This document shows positions 33,286 to 46,437 of a DNA stretch of 64,000 nucleotides, piece by piece; the first letter of the stretch is position 1, and each line of letters begins with the position of its first letter. The stretch covers positions 56,120,513 to 56,184,512 of the forward strand of contig CM067539.1 in NCBI GenBank assembly GCA_034509755.1, written 5' to 3'. The position numbers and the translations under genes were made by a program. A model generated the notes under the pieces. The model was not told the DNA's origin. It saw only the letters and a program-made list of their open reading frames with translations, and made no database searches. This stretch comes from Anisodus tanguticus. Its lineage: Eukaryota; Streptophyta; Magnoliopsida; Solanales; Solanaceae.

Positions 33286-33670
33286 TTACGTGGGTCCGTT
33301 TCCCACGCCTGAAAATTAGGACTCTTGAGTTCATGCTAATTTTAAGGTTTTTATTTAATGTGCCATAATTTCTTTTTTATTTTTCTCTTGAAATTCAATT
33401 TGGATAATACAACTTAATGAAACATGATATACACTGGATAAATTTATAGAATGTTTTTTGGTTTTTGATTTTCTTAATGTTTGAAAATTTGAATTCTTGA
33501 TAATGGTATATGTCAAGTATATACTACTCTATATTTTTCTTAAGCTTTGTATAGTTATGAATAATTGAGGTATCTGTACCATTAATATTATGTATATTCT
33601 AAAAAATATAATATATTTATATATAGTAAAAAACAATGTAAGTTATAGACACAAACACCCACCATATATA

Positions 33671-34533
33671 AAACTACGCCCGAGGATCTAAAGGAGATAA
33701 TAGACAAGTAAGAAATTGAAATATAAGAGATTGAAGAATTAAAAGATAAATGAGATATGAAGAAAGTAAAGTAAGATTAACTTACAAATTACGGTTCCTA
33801 TTGAGAAATACATAATTCAAAGGATCTGCAAGAATTTAAATGAAGTAGGTGGTAGAACAAGCCAACATCATAATGCAAGAATTTTAAAAATTTAAAAGCA
33901 TGAATTTAAAAAATTAGGAGGTAGCACCTTCCATAATCATATTTATTCAAAATATTAAAACTTAAAAAGATTTATAGTTGATGGAAATTTACAATGACTT
34001 TGGAAATTTTGGATGAGGGAATTTTCATCTAACTTTCAATGGGGAATTTAGACGAGGGAATTTGGTTTAGAGAGAGAGAAACTCTTTCTGCATAGCCATT
34101 GTAAATTTAGACGAGGGAATTTGGTTTAGAGAGAGAGACCAAATTCTCTCATCTAAATTCCCCATTGAAAGTTAGATGAAAATTTCCTCATCCGAAATTT
34201 CCAAAGTCATTTTAAATTCCCATCAACTATAAATCTTAGTAAGTTTTAATATCTTGAATAAACATGATTATGGAAGGTGCTATCTCCTAATCTTTTAAAT
34301 TCATGCTTTTAAATTCTTTAAATTCTTGCATTATGATGTTGGTCGGTTCTACCGCCCACTTCATTTAAATTCTTGCAGATCCTTTGAATTATGAATTCCT
34401 TAATAGGAACCGTAATTTGTAAGTTTATCTTACTTTACTTTCTGCATATCTCATTTATCTTTTAATTCTTCAATCTCTTATATTTCAGATCCTTCCTTGT
34501 CTATTATCCCCTTTAGATCCTCGGGCGTAGTTT
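33671..34533. repeat. Fold-back of the viral leader
   Basis: The leader before the left primer site (34138-34533) is preceded by its own inverted copy (33671-34071), with about 66 bp between the arms. The inverted copy starts exactly at AAACTACGCCC, the complement of the bases just before the left primer site. The third copy of this leader is at 46646-47060. The promoter region present at the right end is missing here. Confidence 0.85.
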
Positions 34534-34548
34534 GGTATCATAGCCATG
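34533..34548 (+). other. Left-arm tRNA-Met primer-binding site
   Basis: TGGTATCATAGCCATG, one base different from the TGGTATCAGAGCCATG of the right arm. Plant pararetroviruses prime minus-strand DNA from initiator tRNA-Met, and this site also marks the start of the genome by convention. Confidence 0.8.
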
Positions 34549-34734
34549 AAGGGTAGAGATATAGAGAAATGTTGTTCAAATTTATGAAATTCTTATCTAG
34601 AGGGTTAGGCCCTTCTGAGTTTTCTTGCCTAGGAAGGTCCGGGTAGTAAGTCCTCAAGTGTGTAGGCAGTTAGACCCGTGAATTGCTTGGGATTGTAGGA
34701 AGAACTTGAGTTTCGAAAATAAGATTTCATAAAA

Positions 34735-35700
34735 ATGGACCCGTTTTTCAATAAATCTACTTCTTTTGATTTTGGTTCAACATCTTCCATGGATTCAAAG
34801 AAGATAAAAATTCGGAAGAAATCGTTATACAAGATTTTGAAAAATCGATTGATAATTGAGAAATACCGAAAGTAAATAGAGATCAAATTTTTAAAAATTC
34901 CAAATATCAATTTTTCAAAACCGATTTCACTATTAAAACAGAAGAAAGAGATATTCAATTAACAAATCCCTTTGAAACGATACAATTACTTTCCCAAAAT
35001 TCCTTGAAAAAACATAGGAAAAGAAATTATAAATATATTAATATTGGCTTAATTAAAGTAGGGATAAAACTCTTAACTAAGAAAGGATTAAATACATCAA
35101 TTTTTGATATATTAATAGATGCCAGATTCACTAACTTTGAAGATTTCTTATTAAGTTATGTTGAGTCTAGTCTCTGCACAGGATCAATCTCTTTTGATTG
35201 TTACCCAAATTTTTCAGTATTCCTTAATGATAAAAATATCCTAAAATCCATTGTCTTACAAATAAAAATCCACAATTACAAAATGCTTGAAGGTTCAATT
35301 CCGATAGCAGTAATCTTTAGAATCCATTACAAAGCTATGCTTTTTGCTTTTGCCACAAAAGTTAGGTACCATAGTTAAAAAGGTGAAACACTACTGTTAC
35401 AAACAGACATTTTCATAACTAACACCATAATACCAAGACCTATTAGGTGGAATGATATTACCCTACGAGATGAATGGATCCTGGAAGGAGTAGTTAAATT
35501 GAACCATAGAAACTTCCCAACCAAATACTCATCTTAAAAAATTACCCAATACCAAGATGGTAGAGTAAGCCTATCATTCCTAAGAAGATCTACGAGTAGT
35601 AAATACGATGATACAAGTTTCGTAGAAACCCTAGACTTAGGAAGAGTCTCACAAATTACTTCAGTAATAAATACCCCTTATAAAATAAAACCAAGACATT
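34735..35700 (+). pseudogene. Left arm: movement protein region (broken)
   Basis: The ATG at 34735 matches the start in the right arm, but the frame is lost after about 45 codons. The middle is open at 35004-35378 and carries the 30K-type movement protein core, including DARFTNFEDFLL and CYPNFSV followed by FRIHYKAM. A stop at about 35376 ends it. Movement proteins of caulimovirids form tubules through plasmodesmata, but this copy cannot make an intact product. Confidence 0.65.
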
Positions 35701-37860
35701 CTACGTCAGATTTACCCAATCTAAGAAACGTAGACTACACCAATGAAATACATAGACTCGTATATGAAAATTCCACTGTTAAAGAGAAAATAGATGACCA
35801 AGAACCTACTAGTCCGACATTTTCCTCGATAACAGAGAATATAGTAAACGAAATTGGAGGTTTAGAAAAAGAATTCCAAATAGATAAGAAATTCCTACAA
35901 AAAGAGTTTTATGAAAATTATAACTTAGAAAAAAGAATTTGGTTCTTTAAAAACTTTTTAAATACTAGGAAACAAATATAGGAAAATTTCTATGAGTTTG
36001 TAAATGAAAATAGGATAAACATTCTATTTTTGACTAGTTTGAAATATATTCCTCTCAAAATTCTATAGAGTATCCCTTTTCTAAATCGGTAAATCCCGTT
36101 ACAACTAGAAATAAAACACCGGAATGGGAAACCCTAGCTGATTCTAGGAAGGTCCAATCCAACCACCCTCCTCTACAAGGTATTAGGCTTAACATTCATG
36201 GCCGCCCCGTAGACGCAATTCCTTTTAAAATCCCGGCAGAAGATGAAAAAATAATACAAAATCCATTCTCGCATAAAATAATTTTATAAATATTAATTTA
36301 AATACCATAGGAAAACAATTAGATAGAGTGGAAAACACATAAAAACTACCCTTTAGTCACTATAGATTCCCCAGAAACGTCTAAAGAAATGAAATTAAAA
36401 AGCTCAATCTTTAAACCCTTTCAGGTGTCCAAAAACAGTGTTAAAAATATCCAACAAAATAAATCTGAATTTATTCAAGCTATACAAGTTCAATTAAGTC
36501 AAATTGGGACATCGAATAGTTCTAAAACAGAACCCATTGTTCCAGATACACCATAATCTAGTAATAAAATAACTACTTTAATATATGATTCTGATAACAG
36601 TGATACCTTAGAACAATTCCAAAATAAAATATTGTTTGTTAATAAAATGGATTGGAAACAACCCGTACAACAATAATTACAAATAATTCCAGCTCCAGAC
36701 CTAGGAATAGTAAAATTCCTAGCTCAATCCCATTTTAATGCCTCTGCCATTTACGTTTGGAACATAGATGGAATGATTGAATACAATATCCTCAGCTTCC
36801 TCCAACAAATGACCATGGCCGCAATTGCCTATAAAACACAAAATGGTACACAAGATAAGACCATTGCAGAACTGCTCATCGCAGGATTCTCTGATTATTT
36901 AAAAGGATGGTGGGATAATTATCTCACTGATCAACAAAAAGAAGACATCATAAACTCCATAAAAACTGATGAAGAAGGAATATCAATCCTAGATGAACAA
37001 GATGAACCCCTACAAGATGTTGTGTCAACTTTAATACTAACAATCTCTTTAAACTTCATATGAGATTCTTCACATCTAAAAGATAAAAATACTGAGCTAC
37101 TTTCAAATCTAAAATGTAAAAAATTAAGTGATTTCCAATAGTACAAAAATACGTTCTTAACCAAGGTAATGCTTAGAGAAGATTTCAACCAGCCTATTTG
37201 GAAAAAAAAATTCTTAGCAGGATTACCTACCCTTTTAGGAGAAAAGGTTAGGAATAAAATTAAAGAAAATTATGGAAACAAATAATACCTTATAATGAGT
37301 TTACATACGGACGACTAGTCAGTATAACTAAACAAGAAGGATTAAAAATTTGTCAAGACCTAAAATTAGAAAAACACCTTAAATGGGAGCTAAAAAGAAC
37401 TAGGTGCGAACTAGGAACCTTTTGTAAATAAATTTGATACAAATTCCAAGAAGCCATCTCTAAGTTGTACATGAAATTGTAGTAAGACTTATAAATCCCA
37501 TAAGAAATCAACAAAAGATTATAAGAAAAAGAATTTTAGGACTAACGAAGAATATTATAGAAATCCCCGTTATAAAAATTCTAGAAATAAAAGAAATCCT
37601 AAAAAGAATGAATCTAAATACAAAGATATAACATGTTATAAATGTAATAAAAAAGGACATACTTCGAAATACTGTAAAATGAATAAAAAAATTACAAGAA
37701 CTAAAATTAGATGAAGAAGTAACCCAAAATATCTCTAATCTTCTAATAGATTCCTCTGATTCAAACACTGAGACAGAACCTGACTATTTTTTTAGTTTCA
37801 AAAGATAATAAACCCCTTCAAATAGATGAGTTGGTCACAACTAGTTCATCCGAAATTCGG
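35700..37860 (+). pseudogene. Left arm: capsid region with intact zinc knuckle
   Basis: The remains of the coat protein part of the polyprotein. The frame 36773-37063 has the capsid-like segment with DKTIAELLIAGFSDYLKGWW. Downstream, 37634-37675 encodes a CX2CX4HX4C zinc knuckle (CYKCNKKGHTSKYC), intact here but broken by a stop in the right arm. An acidic, Ser-rich stretch follows. Multiple stops interrupt the region. Confidence 0.7.
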
Positions 37861-37880
37861 AAAAGAATAAAGGAAGACAC

Positions 37881-38670
37881 ATGCGTGTCTTAACTAAAGA
37901 TCAAGAATTCATATTAGACATGGTTAAACACATAGATACCCAACACCAAAAAATATATTTGAATAAACTCCTAAAATATTTTATAGAAGAGAAAAAAGAA
38001 AATAAAAATACTATTTTGCCAAATACTTCTAAAAATACTTATGACTTAACAAATATCCTAGGAAAAGATAAAAAGATAAAAGAAAGCAAAGAAATACCAA
38101 TTCTAGAACTTCAAAAAGAGATAAAAACAAATAAAACTAGAGATAAAAGATTTGAAAGAAAAACAAAAACAAGATTTTGAACTAATAAAAATGATCCTTT
38201 CAAAAAATACCCAGGAAAGTTCTGAATCAGAAGATTCTGATTATGAAAACCCAAAAGAACCAGAAGAGAATTTCAAAAACCGAAATCTAGAAGAAATCCC
38301 AGAAGAATTCCTTGGTGTCTTAAGACAAATCACGTCAAAAAAATACCTAATACAAATAACCCTTAAATTCTCTGACAAATTACAAATCAAAACAATTGCT
38401 CTTTTTGACACAAGAGCATATTTAAATTGCATAAACACAGGATTAATACCAGAAAAGTTCCAAGAAAAAACTCATGAAATATTAGCAGCAGCTAATAATA
38501 CTAAATTAGAAATTAAATCCAAAATCAGTGCGTCAATAATTAATAATGGAGTTTCTATAGCAACATCATTTGTTCTAGTAAAAGACATACATAATTCTGT
38601 CATCTTAGGAACCCTGTTTATAAATCTTATCACCCCATATAAGGTAGATAACGATTTCATATCTTTTTAA
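37881..38670 (+). pseudogene. Left arm: linker and aspartic protease (active site altered)
   Basis: Two overlapping frames (37881-38180 and 38152-38670). The second holds the retropepsin-like fold with ALFDTRAYLNC where the active site D-T-G is expected, so Gly is Arg here; the right arm has D-T-G. VILGTLFINLITPYKV matches the second conserved hydrophobic-Gly part of the fold. In relatives this is followed by RT, but here the similarity ends by about 38870. Confidence 0.75.
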
Positions 38671-38879
38671 TTCAATAAAAAGAAATTAAATTCTATTTTT
38701 TTAACAAAACCAAAAACAAGAGACCTCAATATAATAAAAACATATTTAATACACGAAGAAAAATCATATCATCTAGAAGAACTAGGAAATGATTTTTTAG
38801 ATCACAAACCTGAGTCTCCTAGAACCTATCCTTTTAGGAACATCCTAAAATAAAAACCAAGGAGGAAAGAATGTATAGT

Positions 38880-40556
38880 CCAGTATACTTTTGCCCATTT
38901 TATCAAATTAATTGATACCTTTTTAGCATTATTTCATGCATAGCAATATTTCAAAATGATTTACAATGTCAAAAATATTTGCAAAACATTGCATTAAAAA
39001 ATATTTTCTGGAAATTGATTCTTAACGTTTTTTACTTTAAATAAACGAATCTGATTCCTAATCTCTTAACCCGTGATTTCCTCAAAAACAGAAGAAAAAA
39101 CCACCAAATTCTAGATACTGGTTACAACGCAGAAATGTCCTATTATTGTCTCATACCCCACTGTTTGGGCTACAAAGACAAAATATAAAGGAAGAACATG
39201 AAAGAATCTGGATAGTACTGTATCCATGCGATGTGTGAAGCCTTACTCCAAAAGAGAAAAGATGAAGTTTCTCTGCCAATAAATACATCAGTTGTTATAC
39301 CACAACAACAAACGAATCCCATTGTCATAAAAAAAACCCATAAAATCCACCACTTCAAAACCAACAAACGCATCCAAGGAAGAAAAGGATAATTTCACTA
39401 CTAAAACTCCTACCGAAAAACGCATGACATGGTATGACGCAGTCATGAAAGAAGAAAACGAAAATGCAAACACCGCACAATCTGTGCAAAAAATACCAGC
39501 AAATCCCGCACAGAAACAACTGCTGAAAACCTTCTGCAACTCCTTGCAAAATCCCCGAAACTACATAAGGCATTATTACAACTTCTAATTCCCAAACAAG
39601 AAATTGTTCAAAGCTCAGGAGAGGATAAACCCTCTCAAAATTTTAAACTCCAAAAACGGAGAATCTTTGAAAACCCTTTCTCAAAAATAATTTTCAAAAA
39701 CCCAACTTGTGGTACCACAAGTCCCCAAAAAACATGTTTCTGAATTTTTTATAAAACCTTTTTTCCAAAATATTGTGACTCTTGAAAAAGAATTTTTTGA
39801 TCAAGACCCTTTTTTAGCAATACAAAATTATTTTGGACAAGGATGGTTTTACAAATCATGGGATATCTTAAAAATCTCATATTTTTATCAGGCTATCCTA
39901 GAGATATCAGGATCAGCCACAATTAAAAATAATAATTATAAAAATAACAAAGATTCATCTTACTCTATTTGCAAAATATTTAGAGTAATTGCTTCAAGTG
40001 ATTGGGGGAATGATCTGTCTCAACTCCTAAATTTCCCTGATACCCACCAAAATATCCCATTTTTTTATATTCCATTTAAATACTGAGATTACCAACAAGT
40101 TTGGTTCAATTCCTTTTTTGTTCAAAATACCAACCGAAGCCATTATTGGCTTTTTCGTTTTGATACCTCATGTATTCCATCTCAATTCCCAACATGGTGG
40201 AATTCATGGTGGGAAGAATTTGGATCCACCATTGAGATACAAAAACCCCAAGTCACTAAATCTTTTAACCTCTTTAAATCCTTTATAAACCTACTGAAGA
40301 AGAAAAACGATTTGTGCCACTGCACCTATTTCACACCAGATTCCATTTACCATGGGTATACATAGTTCGTGGATTATTCTGAGAATAAAATTCCAACGGT
40401 CCGAAGAAGGATCAAGATCAGATGGTGGCACAGCTATAAAATACCAGCAAGTCTCGCACTGCCAAAAGTTCAGGAATTGCTAAATAACCGGAAGTCCATT
40501 CAGGTACAAGTACCACTATAAACATCACAGGCATCACTACAAAGACTAGAGCACAC
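38880..40556 (+). pseudogene. Left arm: second ORF, uncharacterised
   Basis: Begins with frames matching the right-arm protein at 41813-42208 (a Cys/His-containing segment). It continues through an Asn/Ala/Gln-rich part to 39709-40086, which holds the best-kept block: LEKEFFDQDP, YFGQGWFYKSWD and IASSDWGNDL. A Trp-rich stretch (FPTWWNSWWEEFGS) follows at about 40180-40220. Several stops. No domain was recognised with confidence. Similar Trp-rich proteins accompany some endogenous pararetroviruses, so a viral ORF2 product is the leading guess. Confidence 0.5.
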
Positions 40557-40604
40557 CCAATTTCTTCACGGAAATCCCAAATGGCCTCAATGCTTGCCGC
40601 GGTG
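40556..40604. other. Centre of the pararetrovirus palindrome
   Basis: On the left GGAAGTCCATTCAGGTACA...GAGCACACC runs into about 45 bp of unique sequence, after which GGTGTGCTCCAG...TGTACCTGAATGG returns inverted. The unique spacer is single-copy within the window. Confidence 0.8.
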
Positions 40605-40615
40605 TGCTCCAGTAT

Positions 40616-42210
40616 TTATAGTGGTGCATGGGATGTCTGTAGTGGTACCTGTACCTGAATGGACTTCCGGATATTTAGCCATTCCTGAAATTTTTGCGGT
40701 GCGAGACTTGCTGATATTTTATAGATGTGCCACCATCTGATCTTGAACCTTCTTCGGACCGTTGGAATTTTATTCTCAAAATAATCCACGAACCATGTGA
40801 ATACCCATGGTAAATGGAATCTGGTGTGAAATAGGTGCAGTGACACAAATTCTTCCTCAATAGGTTTATAAAGGGATTTAAAGAGGTTAAAAGATTTAGT
40901 GATTTGGGGTTTTTGTATCTCAAGGGTGGATCCAAATTGTTCTCACCATGAATTCCACCATGTTGAGAATTGGGATGGAATATATGAGGTATCAAAATGT
41001 AAAAGCCAAGTATGGCTTCGGTTAGTATTTTGAACAAAAAAAAGAATTGAACCAAACTTGTTGGTAATCCCAGTAATTAAATAGAATATCAAAAAATGGG
41101 GTATTTTGGTGGGTATCAGGAAAATTTAGGAGTTGAGACAGATCATTCCCCCAATCACTTGGAGCAATTACTCTAAATATTTTGCAAGTAGAGTAAGAGG
41201 GATCTTTGTTATTTTTATAATAATTATTTCTAATTGTGGCTGATCCTGATATCTCTACGATAGCCTGATAAAAATATGAAAATTTTAAAATATCCCATGA
41301 TTTGTAAAACCATCTTTGTCCAAAACAATTTTGTATTGCTAAAAATGGTCTTGATCAAAAAATCATATTTCAAGAGTCACAATATTTTGAAAAAAACGTT
41401 TTACAAAAATTCACTAACAGGTTTTATGGGGACTTTTGGTACCACAAGTTGGGTTTTTGAAAATTATTTTTGAGAAAGGATTTTCGAAGATTCTCCTATC
41501 TCGATTTATGTAAAATTTTGAGAGGGTTTATCCTCTCCTGAGCTTTGAACAAGTTCTTATTTGGAAATTTGAAGTTGTAATAATGCCTTCTGTAGTTCCG
41601 GTGATTTTGCAAGGAGTTGCAGAAGGTTTTCAGCAGTTGTTTTTGTGCGGGATTTGCTGGTGTTTTTTGCACAGATTGTGCGGTGTTTGCATTTTCATTT
41701 TTTTCTTTCATGACTGCGTTATACCATGTAATGGGTTTTTCGGTACGTGTTTTGACAGGGAATTTGTCTTTTTCTTCCTTGGATGAGTTTGTTGGTTTGG
41801 AAGTGGTGGAGTTTATGGGTTTGTTGGTTTGAAAGTGGTGGAGTTTATAGGTTTTTTGGTGGCCGTGGGATTTGTTTGTTGTTGTGGTACAACAACTGAT
41901 GTATTTATTGGCGGAGAAACTTCATCCTTTCTCTTTTGGAGTAAGGCTCCACACATCGCATGGATACAGTACTGTCCAGATTCTCTTTTGTCCTTCCTTG
42001 ATATTTTGTCTTTGTAGCCCAAACAGTGGGGTATGGGACAATGATAGGACATTTCTGCGTTGTAACTAGTATCAGGAATTTGGAGGTTTTTTCTTCTGTT
42101 TTTGAGGAAATCACGGGTTAAGAGATTAGGAATCAGATTCGTTTCTTTAAAGTAAAAAATGTTAAGAATCAATTTGCAGAAAACATTTTTTAATGTAATG
42201 TTTTGCAAAT
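40616..42210 (-). pseudogene. Right arm: second ORF, uncharacterised
   Basis: Three frames follow one another on the minus strand. 41813-42208 carries a Cys/His cluster (CPIPHCLGYKDK, then YCIHAMC), 41496-41711 is Asn/Ala/Gln-rich, and 40616-40846 is the C-terminal part (FHLPWVFTWFVDYF, IRWWHIY). The order matches the left arm. Frame breaks near 41700, 41480 and 40860 disable it. Function unknown. Confidence 0.5.
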
Positions 42211-42510
42211 ATTTTTGACATTGTAAATCATTTTGAAATATTGTTATGCATGAAATAATGCTAAAAATGTATCAATTAATTTGATAAAATGGGCAAAAGT
42301 ATACTAGACTATACATTCTTTCCTCCCTGGTTTTTTATTTACGATGCTCCTAAAAGGATAGGTTCTAGGAGACTCAGGTTTTTTATCTAAAAAATTATTC
42401 CTTAGTTTTTCTAGATGATATGATTTTTCTTCGTGTATTGAATATGTTTTTATTATTTTGAGGTCTCTTGTTTTTGGTTTTGTTAAAAATGAAATTTTAA
42501 TTTCTTTTTA

Positions 42511-43060
42511 TTGAATTCAAAAGATATGAAATCGTTATCTACCTTATATGGGGTGATAAGATTTATAAACAGTGTTCCTAAGATGACGGAATTGTGTATG
42601 TCTTTTACTAGAACAAATGATGTTGCTATAGAAACTCCATTATTAATTATTGACGCACTGGTTTTGGATTTAATTTCTAATTTAGTATTATTAGTTGCTG
42701 CTAATATTTCATGAGTTTTTTCTTGGACTTTTCTGGTATTAATCTGCTTTTATGCAATTTAAATCTGCTCCTGTGTCAAAAAGAGCAATTGTTTTGATTT
42801 GTAATTTGTCTAAGAATTTAAGAGTTATTTGTATTAGGTTTTTTTTTTACGTGATTTGTCTTAAGACACCAAGGAATTCTTCTAGATTTCGGTTTTTGAA
42901 ATTTTTTTCTGGTTCTTTTGGGTTTTCAGTATCAGAATCTTCGGATTCTGAACTTTCCTGGGTATTTTTTGAAAGGGTCATTTTTATTAGTTCAGAATCT
43001 TATATTTGTTTTTCTTTCAAATCTTCTATCTCTAGTTTTATTTGTTTTATCTCTTTTTGA
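42511..43060 (-). pseudogene. Right arm: aspartic protease with D-T-G site
   Basis: The complement near 42745-42790 reads ALFDTGADLNC, a canonical retropepsin active site, while the left arm has DTR. The fold continues to VILGTLF-type sequence near 42570. The region is interrupted by small indels, e.g. near 42740 and 42840. Confidence 0.75.
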
Positions 43061-43137
43061 AGTTCTAGAACTGGTGTTTCTTTGCTTTCTTTTATCTTTT
43101 TACCTTTTCCTATGATATTTGTTAAGTCATAAGTATT

Positions 43138-45470
43138 TTAGAAGTATTTGGCAAAATAGTTTTTTTTATTTTCTTTTTTCTCTTCTGTAAAAGATTTTAG
43201 GAGTTTATTCAAATATTCTTTTTGGTGTTGGGTATCTATGTATTTAACCATGTCTAACATGAATTCTTGATCTTTAGTTAAGACACATGTGCATTTTCCT
43301 TTATTCTTTTTAAAATTTTCGGATGAACTAGTTGTGACCAACTCATCTATTTGAAGGGGTTTATTATCTTCTGAAGACAGAGAAAAATAGGTAGGTTCTG
43401 TCTCGGTGTTTGAATCATAGGAATATATTAGAAGATTAGAGATTTTTTGGGTTACTTCTTCATCTGATTTTAGTTCTTGTAATTTTTTATTCATTTTACA
43501 GTATTTCGAAGTATGTCCTTTTTTATTTCATTTATAACATGTTATATCTTTGTATTTAGATTCATTCTTTTTAGGATTTCTTTTATTTCTAGAATTTTTA
43601 TAACGGGGATTTCTATAATATTCTTCGTTAGTCCTAAAATTCTTTTTCTTATAATCTTTTGTTGATTTCTTATGGGATTTATAAGTCTTACTACAATTTC
43701 CTATACAACTTAGAGATGGCTTCTTGGAATTTGTATCAAATTTATTTACAAAAGGTTTCTAGTTCGCACCTAGTTCTTTTTAGTTCCCATTTAAGGTGTT
43801 TTTCTAATTTTAGGTCTTGACAAATTTTTAATCCTTCTTGTTGAGTTATACTGACTAGTCGTCCGTATGTAAACTCATTATAAGGTATTATTTGTTTTCA
43901 TAATTTTCTTTAATTTTGTTCCTAACCTTTTCTCCTAAAAGGGTAGGTAATCCTGCTAAGAATTTTTCTTTCCAAATAGGCTGGTTGGGATCTTCTCTAA
44001 GCATTACCTGGTTAAGAACGTATTTTTGTACCATTGAAAATCACTTAATTTTTTACATTTTAGATTTGAAAGTAACTCAGCATTTTTATCTTTTAGATGT
44101 GAAGAATCTCCTATGAAGTTTAAAGAGATTGTTAGTATTAAAGTTGACACAACATCTTGTAGGGGTTCACCTTGTTCATCTAGGATTGGTATTCTTTCTT
44201 CATCAGTTTTTATGAAATTTATGATGTCTTCTTTTTGTTAATTAGTGAGATAATTATCCCACCATCCTTTTAAATAATCAGAGAATTATGCGATGAGCAG
44301 TTCTGCTATGGTCTTATCTTGTGTACCATTTTGTGTTTTATAGGCATTTGCAGTCATGGTCATTTGTTGGGGGAAACTGAGGATATTGTATTCAGTCATT
44401 CCATCCATGTTCCAATCGTAAATGGAAGAGGCATTAAAACGGGATTGAGCTAGGAGTTTTACTATTCTTAGGTCTGGAGCTGGAATTATTTGTAATTGAT
44501 GTTATACGGGTTGTTTACAATCCATTTTATTAACAAGCGATGTTTTATTTTGGAATTGTTCTAAGGTATCACTGTTATCGGAATCATATGTTAAAGTTGT
44601 TATTTTATTACTAGATTGTGGTATATCTGAAACAATGGGTTTTGTATTAAAACTATTGGATGTCTCAATTTTACTTAATTGATCTTGTATAGCCTGAATA
44701 AATTTATACTTATTTTGTTGGATATTTTTAACACTATGTTCGGAAACCTAAAAGGGTTTAAAGATTGTGCTTTTCAATTTCATTTCTTTAGACTTTTCCT
44801 GGGAATCAATAGTTACTAAAGGGTGGTTTTTTATGTGTTTTTCCACTCTGTCTAATTGTTTTCCTATGGTATTTAAATTAATATTTGTAAAGTTATTTTG
44901 TGCAAGAATGGATTTTGTATTTGTTTTTTCATCTTCTGTCGGATTTTTAAAAGGAATTGCCTCTACAGGGCGGCCATGAATGTTAAGTTTAATACCTTAT
45001 AGAGGAGGGTGGTTGGACTGGACCTTTCTAGAATCAGCTAGGGTTTCCCATTCCGATTTTTTATTCCTTATTGTAACAGGATTTACCGATTCAGAAAAGG
45101 GATATTCTATGGAATTTTGGGAGGAATATATTTCAAACCAGTCAAAAAATAGAATGTTTATCCTATTTTCATTTACAAACTCATAGAAATTTTCCTGTAT
45201 TTGTTTCCTAATAGTTAAAAAGTTTTTAAAGAACCAAATTCTTTTTTCTAGGTTATATTTTTCATAAAAATCTTTTTGTAGGAATTTCTTATCTACTTGG
45301 AATTCATTTTCTAAAACTCCAGTTTCGTTTACTATATTCTCTGTTATCGAGGAAAATGTCGGACTAGTAGGTTCTTGTTCATCTATTTCTGTCTAACAGT
45401 GGAATTTCTATATACGGGTTTAGGTATTTCATTGGTGTAGTCTACGTTTCTTAGATTGGTAAATCTGACG
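43138..45470 (-). pseudogene. Right arm: capsid region, zinc knuckle broken
   Basis: Includes the frame 43138-43494 (Asp/Glu/Ser-rich, C-terminal to the knuckle) and the capsid-like segment near 44150-44400. The knuckle near 43500-43550 has TGA in place of its second Cys codon. Stops elsewhere, e.g. near 44285. Same order as the left arm. Confidence 0.68.
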
Positions 45471-45478
45471 TAGAATGT

Positions 45479-46437
45479 CTAGGTTTTGTAAAGGGTATTT
45501 ATTACTGAAGGAATTTGTGAGACTCTTCCTAGATCTAGGGTCTCTACGGAACTTGTATCATCGTATCTACTACTCGTAGATCTTCTTAGGAATGATAGTC
45601 TTACTCTACCATCTTGGCATTGTGTTATTTCTTTAAGATGGGTATTTGGTTGGGAAGTTTCTACGGGTTCAGGTTTAACTACTCCTTCCAGGATCCATTC
45701 ATCTGGTAGGGTAATATCCTTCCACCTAATAGGTCTTGGTATTACGGTGTTAGATCTGGAAAGGTCTATTTGTAGCAGTAATGTTTCACCTTTTTTACTA
45801 TGGTACCTAACTTTTGTGGCAAAAGCAGAAAGCATAGTTTTGTAATGGATTCTAAAGATTATTGCTACTGGAATTGAACCTTCATGCATTTGGTAATTGT
45901 GGGTCTTTATTTGTAAGACAGGGGATTTTAGGATATTTTATCATTGAGGGATACTGAAAAATTTGGGTAACAATCAAAAGAGATTGGTCTTGTGCAGAGA
46001 CTAGACTCAACAGAACTTAATAAGAAATCTTCAAAGTTAGTGAATCTGGCATCTCTTAAGATAGCAAGAATTGAGATATTTAATCCTTCCTTAGTTAAGT
46101 GTTTTATTCCTACTTGAACTAAGCCAATATGAATATATTTATAATTTTTTTCTCTATATTTTTTCAAAACATTTTGAGAAAGTAATTGTATTGTTTCAAA
46201 AGATTTTGTTAATTGAATATCTCTTTCTTCTGTTTTAATAGTGAAATCAGTTTTGAGAAATTGGTATTTGGAATTTTTGTAAATTTGATCTCCATTTACT
46301 TTCGGTATTTTCCAATTATCAATCGATTTTTCAAAATCTTGTATAATGATTTCTTCACAATTTATTATCTTCTTTGAATCCATGGAAGATGTTGAACCAA
46401 AATCAAAAGAAGTAAATTTATTGAAAAACGGGTTCAT
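45479..46437 (-). pseudogene. Right arm: movement protein region
   Basis: The frame from the Met at 46437 runs 169 codons and includes DARFTNFEDFLL and CYPNFSV, the conserved core of caulimovirid movement proteins. A frameshift near 45925 separates it from the frame at 45479-45889, which continues FRIHYKTM, PRPIRWKDI and WILEGVVKPE. It is the better-kept of the two movement regions here, though still broken. Confidence 0.72.

Noticed and set aside
34138..34545. The leader repeats as LTRs of a retrotransposon
   Set aside because: The sequence before the primer site does not end in CA, no target duplication exists, and the copies are inverted and not direct.
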